A stretch of 12,629 bases of DNA from Acidobacteriaceae bacterium. Lineage in GTDB: Bacteria > Acidobacteriota > Terriglobia > Terriglobales > Acidobacteriaceae. Under the pieces are notes generated by a model that saw nothing but the letters and a program-made list of their open reading frames with translations, had not been told where the DNA came from and ran no database searches. Position numbers and translations under genes: made by a program. Shown in pieces: positions 1 to 5,816 of this stretch (position 1 is its first letter; every line of letters begins with the position of its first letter). The DNA is taken from assembly GCA_025462785.1 (NCBI GenBank), contig JAOAPG010000107.1, positions 1-12,629 of the forward strand. The letters run 5' to 3'.

Positions 1-2
1 TG

Positions 3-1082
3 CGATTGCTCGCGGTTGATCATCCATCTGATGTTGATGTTTACCCCAACGAATATTTCGCCAGCAGTCCTCCGTATCCTTCCTTCAAAGTGATAGCCAG
101 CCGCGATGCTCGCCCTCCAGCAGGCGCATGGGATGATCGTGGCCGTGATGTCTTGCCCGATTTGCTGGAGCGTCGCTATGTCGGCGACTTCGATCTGCTC
201 TCCTTCAAAGGCTTCGCCAAGCCGCATAGTTTGGAGCTCGATCTCGGCGAACCGTATCAAGGAGGCCCGCTACGCCTACTGCTCCACGGCGAAATCGAAT
301 ACTTCACAGCCACGGGCATGTACGCGGCAGATCAGGCGGGCGTAAAGGCAACCGCGCCTTACGTTGAAGCTCTTGTTGCAGACGGAAGCGAAGCAAGAGG
401 GAAGTGGGTTCGCGTTGTCGATGACATGGGATTTCCTGCCGGTCTGCCGCGCACCATGACTGCCGATCTCACCGACAAGCTGCCGCATGGCACGAAGCGA
501 ATCCGTCTCTCAACCAATCTTCAGATTTATTGGGACAACATACTGATTGATCGCACCGAGCAGAACGTGAGCTCTCGTTTGACCCCTGTTCCGCTTGATC
601 GCGCCGATCTCGGCTTCCACGGCTATCCTCGCCAGATCGAAGCTCAGCCTCCGGGCAACGTGAAGTATGTCTACGAGCAGGTCAGCCGCACAGGTCCGTA
701 TGCACGGCAGGCAGGCACCTACACTCGTTACGGCGATGTGAAGCCGCTGCTGACGGGTTTTGATGACAAGCTAGCCGTCTTCGGAACAGGCGAGGAAGTT
801 ACGCTCGAGTTCGATCCGAGTTCATTGCCGGTATTGCCGAAAGGCTGGACGCGCGATTATTTCTTCGTAGCAAACGGCTACGAAAAAGATATGGACTTCT
901 ACGCCGCGGATGGCAGTACAGTGGAGCCTCTGCCCTTCCGGAAGATGGGAACCTATCCATATCCGGGAAAATCATTCCCGCTCGACGAAACCCATCTCGA
1001 CTATTTCTTGAAATACAACACGAGGTACGTCTCCGGAAACGAGCCGCAAGGATACCGGTACGACTACAAGCCAGAAAAATAG
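3..1082 (+). CDS. C-terminal part of a large, probably secreted protein (possibly FG-GAP/CRTAC1-like); 5' end outside the window
   Basis: The reading frame is open from the left edge (first full codon CGA at 3-5) to a TAG stop at 1080-1082, giving about 359 residues. No stop or convincing start precedes the apparent TTG at 6, so I read this as the tail of a longer protein and not as a gene starting there. The visible part is soluble, rich in aromatic residues and in beta-strand-like segments, and has no membrane segment. Distinctive stretches are VDVYPNEYF near the start, HGEIEYFTATGMYAADQAG at about residues 95-115, and DYFFVANGYEKDMDFYAADG near the C-terminus. From memory this resembles the C-terminal region of large acidobacterial FG-GAP/VCBS (CRTAC1-like, sometimes TPR-containing) proteins, in which case the beta-propeller would lie upstream. 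That assignment is a recollection without a catalytic motif to support it. Function unknown. Confidence 0.6.
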   Translation, partial: RLLAVDHPSDVDVYPNEYFASSPPYPSFKVIASRDARPPAGAWDDRGRDVLPDLLERRYVGDFDLLSFKGFAKPHSLELDLGEPYQGGPLRLLLHGEIEYFTATGMYAADQAGVKATAPYVEALVADGSEARGKWVRVVDDMGFPAGLPRTMTADLTDKLPHGTKRIRLSTNLQIYWDNILIDRTEQNVSSRLTPVPLDRADLGFHGYPRQIEAQPPGNVKYVYEQVSRTGPYARQAGTYTRYGDVKPLLTGFDDKLAVFGTGEEVTLEFDPSSLPVLPKGWTRDYFFVANGYEKDMDFYAADGSTVEPLPFRKMGTYPYPGKSFPLDETHLDYFLKYNTRYVSGNEPQGYRYDYKPEK

Positions 1083-1112
1083 TGAGGGCGTTTATCTCGT
1101 CATCCAACTAAA

Positions 1113-1163
1113 CTGTCATGCCGAGCGGATACTTCTCTTCGCTAGCGAAGAGAAGTAGGAATC
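1113..1163. repeat. REP-like intergenic element with an internal palindrome
   Basis: The segment begins CTGTCATGCCGAGCGG (1113-1128) and ends AGGAATC (1157-1163). These flanks resemble the 'GTCATTCCGAGCG...GAGGAATC' repeats scattered between genes in many bacteria, including Acidobacteriota. Between the flanks, where such repeats usually have a short hairpin, lies a perfect palindrome at 1130-1157. Membership of a genome-wide family is inferred from the flanking words, since only one copy is in the window. Confidence 0.45.
1130..1157. repeat. Perfect 28-bp palindrome
   Basis: The 14-base half TACTTCTCTTCGCT is followed directly by its exact reverse complement, so the dyad has no spacer and is centred between 1143 and 1144. 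No T-tract follows on either strand, which argues against a simple intrinsic terminator. In RNA it could only fold with a small loop formed at its centre (GCTAGC). It lies about 50 bp after the stop of the upstream gene and about 140 bp before the permease start. It could be a repeat-element hairpin or a protein-binding dyad. Confidence 0.8.
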
Positions 1164-1243
1164 GAAGCACCGCTATCGCATCATGCTCTCTCGTCCGCGA
1201 CTGATCTTCTATAGTCCTACCGAAGGCTTACAAATTCCCAGTA

Positions 1244-1256
1244 TGAAAACGTTTCA
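1244..1256. promoter_or_regulatory. Operator-like dyad upstream of the APC permease
   Basis: TGAAAACGTTTCA is a near-palindrome around a central CG, with AAACGTTT exact and TGAA/TTCA flanks offset by one base. It resembles LacI-family operators (CcpA-type consensus TGWAANCGNTNWCA), but it is 13 bases long and lacks one position of that pattern. It lies 41 bp upstream of the permease ATG and just before a TTGACT hexamer at 1260-1265 that could serve as a -35 box. The matching -10 is poor (CAATAC at 1285-1290, 19-bp spacer). A regulatory role is inference only. Confidence 0.25.
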
Positions 1257-1297
1257 ATATTGACTTTTTCGGCCACTCCGAATCCAATACCTCACTA

Positions 1298-2680
1298 ATG
1301 GAAACTTCCTCGCCGACCATTGCTCCGACCAATCCTGGACTCAGACGCTCTCTCACACTTTGGGATCTGATTCTCTACGGCGTCATCGTTATTCAACCGG
1401 TCGCTCCCATGTCTGTTTTCGGCGTACTGAGCAACCGCGGTCGGGGCCATGTTGTTACAACCATTCTCATTGCCATGATTGCCATGCTCTTTACCGCTAT
1501 CAGCTACGGACGCATGGCTCGCGCTTATCCCAGCGCCGGTTCGGCTTTCACGTATGTCGGCCAAGAGATCAATCCCGCACTCGGCTACGTCACCGGCTGG
1601 AGCATGGTGATGGACTACCTGCTCAATCCCATGATCTGCATTATTTGGATCAGCCAGCAGGCGCACGTGTTCGCTCCGGGCATTCCTTATGCCGGATGGG
1701 CTGTCTTTTTCGCTATGGTCTTTACCGGCCTGAATATTCAGGGAGTCAAAACTTCGGCTCGCGTGAATACCGCGCTTGCTGCGGGAATGGGAGTAGTGAT
1801 CGCGATTTTCTTTGTCGCTGCCGCCCGCTACATCTTCGGACATCCTCATGACGGCACTGCATTCTTTACGCGCCCGTTCTACGATCCATTGAGTTGGAAT
1901 ACGAAAGCAGTGCTTGGAGGAACGTCGGTCGCGGTGCTCACTTACATCGGGTTCGATGGAATCTCGACCCTCTCGGAAGAGGCAGAGAATCCCCGTCGCA
2001 ATATTCTTCTCGCGACGGTTCTCGTATGTGTCGTGATCGGTCTTCTGTCGGCGGTTCAGGTCTATGCGGCGCAACTGATCTGGCCGGCATCAGAGCCCTA
2101 TCCAAACATGGACACCGCTTTCACCTTTGTTGCCGGTCGAGCCTGGGCGCCGTTGTTCGCGATTGTCGGATTCACTCTGGTTGTGGCCAACTTCGGCTCC
2201 GGTATGGGAGCGCAACTCGGTGCGGCGCGCCTTCTCTATGGTATGGGCCGCAGCAACGCGCTGCCAAAATCTTTCTTCGGAGTAGTAGACCCGAAAAGAC
2301 GTGTTCCCCGTAACAATGTGGTTTTTGTTGGAGCACTCGCGCTCGCAGGAGCGTTTCTGCTCCCCGCATTAGCCGGAGCGACCACAGGTTACGACCTCGG
2401 AGCCAACTTGCTCAACTTCGGCGCTTTGATCGCATTTATGGGAGTGAATGCGGCTGCCTTCGTTCGTTATTATTTGCACGAAGAGCAGAAAAAGCTCGGC
2501 AATCTTCTGCCGCCAGTCCTCGGCTTCATAATTTGTTTTCTTCTTTGGATAAGCCTAAGCCCCAAAGCGCTGGTCTTCGGCGCAATCTGGATGGCGGTAG
2601 GAATTGCAGTTGGCGCATGGAAGACCAAAGGTTTCCGCGGAAACTTGGTCGACTTCGAACTGCCCCCAGAAGAAGCCTAG
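1298..2680 (+). CDS. APC-superfamily amino-acid/amine permease
   Basis: A 460-residue inner-membrane protein of the amino acid-polyamine-organocation (APC) superfamily, which usually couples solute uptake to a cation gradient or exchange. Its length is normal, and hydrophobicity suggests about 12 membrane helices from residue 22 to about 440. Family hallmarks are AYPSAGSAFTYVG at 76-88, followed by the INPALGYVTGW segment to 101; YIGFDGISTLSEEAENPRRN at 216-235, the usual conserved GFD/EEA region; and RLLYGMGRSNALP at 311-323. The substrate cannot be read from the sequence: amino acids, polyamines or ethanolamine are all possible. ATG 1298 is the only start in this frame after an upstream in-frame TGA at 1244. 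No Shine-Dalgarno stands out before it, so the message might be leaderless or have a very short leader. The gene appears monocistronic, with a hairpin terminator just after it. Confidence 0.9.
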   Translation: METSSPTIAPTNPGLRRSLTLWDLILYGVIVIQPVAPMSVFGVLSNRGRGHVVTTILIAMIAMLFTAISYGRMARAYPSAGSAFTYVGQEINPALGYVTGWSMVMDYLLNPMICIIWISQQAHVFAPGIPYAGWAVFFAMVFTGLNIQGVKTSARVNTALAAGMGVVIAIFFVAAARYIFGHPHDGTAFFTRPFYDPLSWNTKAVLGGTSVAVLTYIGFDGISTLSEEAENPRRNILLATVLVCVVIGLLSAVQVYAAQLIWPASEPYPNMDTAFTFVAGRAWAPLFAIVGFTLVVANFGSGMGAQLGAARLLYGMGRSNALPKSFFGVVDPKRRVPRNNVVFVGALALAGAFLLPALAGATTGYDLGANLLNFGALIAFMGVNAAAFVRYYLHEEQKKLGNLLPPVLGFIICFLLWISLSPKALVFGAIWMAVGIAVGAWKTKGFRGNLVDFELPPEEA

Positions 2681-2689
2681 CGCGAGAAA

Positions 2690-2731
2690 CTACAGGGTGC
2701 CCCGTTCAAGCTCCGCTTGGGCGGGGCTTTT
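2690..2731. repeat. Hairpin repeat, copy 1 (CTACAGGGTGCCCC type)
   Basis: It begins CTACAGGGTGCCCCGTTC and continues into the hairpin at 2699-2727. A second, diverged copy begins CTACTGGGTGCCCCGTCC at 2786. The shared start and the shared GGGCGGGG right arm suggest a dispersed repeat family that can serve as terminators, while the loop halves (AAGCTCCGCTTG versus ATCGCGAAGCGA) differ. Confidence 0.55.
2699..2731 (+). terminator. Intrinsic terminator after the APC permease
   Basis: The arms GCCCCGTTCAAGC (2699-2711) and GCTTGGGCGGGGC (2715-2727) can pair over 13 positions, two of them G-U, with a TCC loop. TTTT follows at 2728-2731. The hairpin starts 18 bp after the permease stop, which fits rho-independent termination on the + strand. 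On the - strand no T-tract follows, so it would not obviously stop the convergent gene. The sequence is also one copy of a repeat, with the related copy at 2786-2830. Confidence 0.7.
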
Positions 2732-2785
2732 GCCATCACAGGCTCGCTCACGAAGACGTCAGGATCGCTCCTCTTGAATTTTTGT

Positions 2786-2830
2786 CTACTGGGTGCCCCG
2801 TCCCATCGCGAAGCGAAGGGCGGGGATTTC
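2786..2830. repeat. Hairpin repeat, copy 2 (CTACTGGGTGCCCC type)
   Basis: CTACTGGGTGCCCCGTCC leads into a hairpin. CCCCG at 2796-2800 pairs with CGGGG at 2821-2825, CCC with GGG, and TCGC with GCGA around a GAA loop; one bulged T (2801) and one A-A mismatch interrupt the stem. ATTTC follows, which is a weak tail, so termination is less convincing than in copy 1. It lies 15 bp beyond the stop of the convergent GH2 gene. It might help end that gene's transcript, but no T-run follows it on the - strand. Confidence 0.5.
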
Positions 2831-2844
2831 CTCCTCGTCCGCAC

Positions 2845-5538
2845 TTACTCCACGTTCCACCCGCTCACTTCCACCACCGGCTTCGTCGCTCCCAACTCAC
2901 TCGCCCGATACGTGGCGCTGATTTCCCGCTTCTCGCCTGGCAACAATGAGATGTAGTTGTCCTGCCACAACACCGGCAGAATCTCTTCCTTTCCTTTGTC
3001 GACTTTTAGCCGCACGAAGAACGCCAGACTCTTGCTGGGATTCTCCAGCGTGACATGCGTGACTGCATCTTCACCCTTGCGCTCGGTGCGATCGGTAACC
3101 TTCAGCTTGACTTTTGGCAACTGCGACAACGCGGTGAAGTCCGCATAGGATTCTGTCGGCGTCGTGTACCAGTTCGATTTCGCCCAATCCATGGTTTCCT
3201 GTTTGCTCGAAAGCCAGTAGAAATTCGATCCCACCAGCTTGCCCTCAGCATTCTCGAGCCGCAGCACTACAAAATAAGCAGGGCTTAGACCGTCAACATT
3301 AGGCAAGATAAAAACTTTGCTGACCCCATCTGCCGGAACATCGACCGTCGACTGCTGTGAAAACTTTTCTGTCAGGTCAACGTTGAGAATTTTCGTGGTT
3401 AGCTTCAGTCCATTGGCCTCTTCATACTGACTGCTGATGATAGAGATCGAATGATCGTCATATCCATACACCGGATGCAGTGGCTCCATCGCTTTCTTCG
3501 CCCCGAAATACCCTCCGCCGGGCCGCAAGTAGTAGTCATACAAGTGCCAGATCATCGATGGCCATGCGTTGTTTAGCATCCACTGAATCACACCAGTTGA
3601 AGCGTATTTATTGCGGCTGTATCCCTCGTACATCACACGGATGCCTTCATAAGTCTGAAGCTGCGACTTAAGAGCGTAGTCCTCGACCGATTCCGCCTTG
3701 CCATAGCGTGCATTCAGAGCGTCGGTGAACACATGAATGTCTTTGAATACGCCGCCGCCGGCGTGGTAATTCCATGTGTCATCGATCGGCCAAAGGTGAT
3801 CTTTGCCGACCATCGCGCGAATGCTTTCAATCGGAGGCACGGCGGGTCCCATGCTGGTTTCCGTGTTGAATCCGTAGGCTCCGCCGCAGCCGCCTGGGTT
3901 GCACTGATGTGGAGGCTGCGCGCTCGGCGTATCTTGCAACCAATAGGCAGGTGCGATGTATTCGTAGGGACCCGTCATTTTCACGCCGCTATCACCCGTG
4001 ACGGAAGTCGGCTTCGCCGTCGCAGAAGAGACCACGGGATTCGGCCAGAGCAGTTCTTTTTCAACTTTCAGATATGTCTGTTCGACATCCGGCGGCGGAG
4101 GATTGTCGCTGCCATTCAGCCACATCACGAGACTGGGATGGCTGCGCAGACGATACATCTGGTCACGCAAGGATTGCTCCGCGATGCTGAAATCCTGAGG
4201 AGACCATTTCGGCCAATGCTCCCAATGATCGCAGCAGCACCATCCTGCCATGACTAAAATTCCGTTGCGATCCGCATAATCGAAGAATTCTGGAACTTCC
4301 AGCTTGCCTTCCAGCCGCACCGTATTCAATCCCATGTCCTGCACATAGCGCAGCTCATCCTTCATGCGCTGTGAGTCCTCGCGCAGAATCATGTCAGGAG
4401 ACCATCCGCCACCACGAATCAGAATTTTCTTCCCGTTTATCGAAAACACGCGATGCTTGTTTTCATTCAGCTCCGATGTGATCTGGCGAATGCCAAAATG
4501 CGTTTCGGACTGATCGGAAGCTTTCCCGTCCACATCGAATTCCATATTCAGCGTGTAGAGGTTCGGCTGACCCATCTGCTTCGGCCACCAAAGCCGCGGA
4601 TTGTCGATATTGAGCTGGGGAACCTGATCGGGATCAAACGTCACATTCTTCGATTCGTTGGCCGCGAGTTCTACATCGTGCGAGAATTCGACGTTTTCGA
4701 TTTTCCCCTTCAGCGTGCCCTTCACTGGCTGACTGGTGCCGTTTTTGACGAGTGCAGTAATGGTTAAATGCGCTTTATTGTTATCGGGAGAATCAACCTT
4801 CGACACAACTGTTGGATAGCGAAGCGCGACCGGACCACTCGTCCTCACATCTACCGCGCGCCACAATCCCATGTTCTTATCCGGCGGCGCGGGATTCCAA
4901 TCCACGAACGTAATCGCAAGGTCCGTCTCGGTTGGCGCATAAACCTGCACCGCCAAAACGTTCTTCTTTCCCGGCTGTGCCGCTTCGGTCACGTTGAATT
5001 CGTAAGTTCGCCACGCGCCTGCTACGTCGTCCGAGTTCGCGATCTGCTTTCCATTAAGCCAGACGTTGGCGCGGTAGTTGATCCCGCCAAAATTCAGCCA
5101 GATATTCTTGCCTTTGTAGGCAGCAGGAATCGCGAATTCCTTGCGATACCACCACGACACCGCAAAAGGACTATCAGGCGGCATCGCGATGTTCGAAAAA
5201 TTCGTGCCAATCGGATAGGCAACGCCGGGCAGTGACCTCAGATTCATGCCGAAATCAGGATCGGGATACACCTTGTGCTTCACCAACGCTGCCACTACCG
5301 TGGTCGGTACGGATACCGAATACCAACCATTCGGCTGGAACTTGGGTGTGGAAAGAACGTCACCCTTCTGCCCGACCTTTATCGAGGACTGCAGCGTCCA
5401 CCCATCGTTCAGGGAAAGCCGGGCCTCGTTTTGAGAATTATGCGAGGGAGCTTGGGATTGGGAAGCACGTGGAGCGTTCTGAGAGAACACCGACAAAGAA
5501 CCGATCAGTAACAGGCACAGGAGACTGCACTTTTTCAT
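2845..5538 (-). CDS. Secreted GH2 exo-beta-D-glucosaminidase-type glycoside hydrolase
   Basis: A precursor of 897 residues predicted to remove glucosamine from the non-reducing end of chitosan oligomers (EC 3.2.1.165 type) outside the cytoplasm. Residues 1-20 (MKKCSLLCLLLIGSLSVFSQ) form a Sec signal peptide without a lipobox. A sugar-binding jelly roll follows (about 40-235), then an Ig-like sandwich (about 243-350), a TIM barrel (about 355-690) and C-terminal Ig-like domains including YWLSSKQETMDWAKSNWY at about 774-791, typical of GlcNase enzymes. The barrel has WLNGSDN with D478 as predicted acid/base, where most GH2 enzymes have Asn-Glu, and GFNTETS with E560 as predicted nucleophile. This Ser-Asp/Glu pattern is known from exo-glucosaminidases such as CsxA. 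The frame extends 37 codons upstream, but ATG 5538 has AAGGA eight bases before it and starts the signal peptide. Another GH2 exo-activity is possible. Confidence 0.85.
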   Translation of the reverse strand: MKKCSLLCLLLIGSLSVFSQNAPRASQSQAPSHNSQNEARLSLNDGWTLQSSIKVGQKGDVLSTPKFQPNGWYSVSVPTTVVAALVKHKVYPDPDFGMNLRSLPGVAYPIGTNFSNIAMPPDSPFAVSWWYRKEFAIPAAYKGKNIWLNFGGINYRANVWLNGKQIANSDDVAGAWRTYEFNVTEAAQPGKKNVLAVQVYAPTETDLAITFVDWNPAPPDKNMGLWRAVDVRTSGPVALRYPTVVSKVDSPDNNKAHLTITALVKNGTSQPVKGTLKGKIENVEFSHDVELAANESKNVTFDPDQVPQLNIDNPRLWWPKQMGQPNLYTLNMEFDVDGKASDQSETHFGIRQITSELNENKHRVFSINGKKILIRGGGWSPDMILREDSQRMKDELRYVQDMGLNTVRLEGKLEVPEFFDYADRNGILVMAGWCCCDHWEHWPKWSPQDFSIAEQSLRDQMYRLRSHPSLVMWLNGSDNPPPPDVEQTYLKVEKELLWPNPVVSSATAKPTSVTGDSGVKMTGPYEYIAPAYWLQDTPSAQPPHQCNPGGCGGAYGFNTETSMGPAVPPIESIRAMVGKDHLWPIDDTWNYHAGGGVFKDIHVFTDALNARYGKAESVEDYALKSQLQTYEGIRVMYEGYSRNKYASTGVIQWMLNNAWPSMIWHLYDYYLRPGGGYFGAKKAMEPLHPVYGYDDHSISIISSQYEEANGLKLTTKILNVDLTEKFSQQSTVDVPADGVSKVFILPNVDGLSPAYFVVLRLENAEGKLVGSNFYWLSSKQETMDWAKSNWYTTPTESYADFTALSQLPKVKLKVTDRTERKGEDAVTHVTLENPSKSLAFFVRLKVDKGKEEILPVLWQDNYISLLPGEKREISATYRASELGATKPVVEVSGWNVE

Positions 5539-5546
5539 GAAAAAGG

Positions 5547-5551
5547 TCCTT
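5547..5551 (-). promoter_or_regulatory. Ribosome binding site that fixes the GH2 start
   Basis: On the - strand AAGGA is followed by eight bases and the ATG at 5538. The two upstream in-frame ATGs (5649 and 5613) have no comparable site, and starting there would put about 25-37 residues in front of the signal peptide. Confidence 0.65.
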
Positions 5552-5594
5552 TTGCGAGAGGTAAACTCCCCTAGGCACGTGAGAGTTTTCGCAA
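5552..5594 (-). promoter_or_regulatory. Bulged inverted repeat in the GH2 leader
   Basis: On the + strand, TTGCGA (5552-5557) and AAACTC (5563-5568) match the continuous arm GAGTTTTCGCAA (5583-5594) as its reverse complement. This gives 12 pairs with a 5-base bulge and a 14-base loop. The loop itself holds two six-base palindromes, CCTAGG (5570-5575) and CACGTG (5576-5581). The inner end abuts the ribosome binding site of the GH2 gene. It could be an operator or an mRNA leader hairpin that affects translation; neither can be decided from sequence. Confidence 0.4.
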
Positions 5595-5775
5595 TAACTG
5601 TTCCCCGCAACATACCAACAGCGAAATATGAGCACCGCCTTGATAACACGTTTTAATGATTCGGTTCAATGGCTGATTTTGCGGGAAATTTCTTCCATGA
5701 ATGGATCGTTTGTTCCTCTGCGCAAGCTTAATGCTTGCCGCGGGCTGCTTTGTCTACGAATGGTCGCGAGTAGTT

Positions 5776-5781
5776 TATAAT
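5776..5781 (+). promoter_or_regulatory. Predicted -10 box of the ppiD-like gene
   Basis: TATAAT is an exact sigma-70 -10 hexamer, 35 bp before the ATG at 5817. The -35 is weak: TTGTCT at 5750-5755 with a long 20-bp spacer. Transcription would begin near 5788, giving a leader of about 30 bases. Confidence 0.5.
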
Positions 5782-5802
5782 CAAGAGTCCCCTCCCAACT
5801 CT

Positions 5803-5806
5803 GGAG
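5803..5806 (+). promoter_or_regulatory. Ribosome binding site of the ppiD-like gene
   Basis: GGAG lies 10 bases before ATG 5817 and supports that start. Confidence 0.5.
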
Positions 5807-5816
5807 TAATAGATAA

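Noticed and set aside
6..8. TTG as a true start of the first gene
   Set aside because: The frame stays open to the window edge, no ribosome site can be judged, and the residues before and after read as one continuous domain.
1295..2074. Open frame of 259 codons on the - strand inside the permease gene
   Set aside because: It is fully antisense to the APC permease, whose motifs are certain. Its product is hydrophilic and low in pattern (rich in Arg, Asn, His and Ser), as expected of a shadow frame.
2717..2956. Small + strand frames in the gap after the permease
   Set aside because: They run through the hairpin repeats and into the 3' end of the GH2 gene, with no recognisable motif.
1298..5538. 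APC permease and GH2 enzyme as a joint amino-sugar uptake unit
   Set aside because: They are convergent, separately terminated and share no visible regulation, and the permease family is not known for glucosamine transport.
5539..5649. 37-codon upstream extension of the GH2 gene
   Set aside because: It would bury the signal peptide behind a charged leader. ATG 5538 has a good ribosome site and begins a normal Sec signal sequence.
5641..5656. TGATAACACGTTTTAA as an operator of the GH2 gene
   Set aside because: The half-sites match at only five of seven positions, too little to separate from chance in AT-rich promoter DNA.
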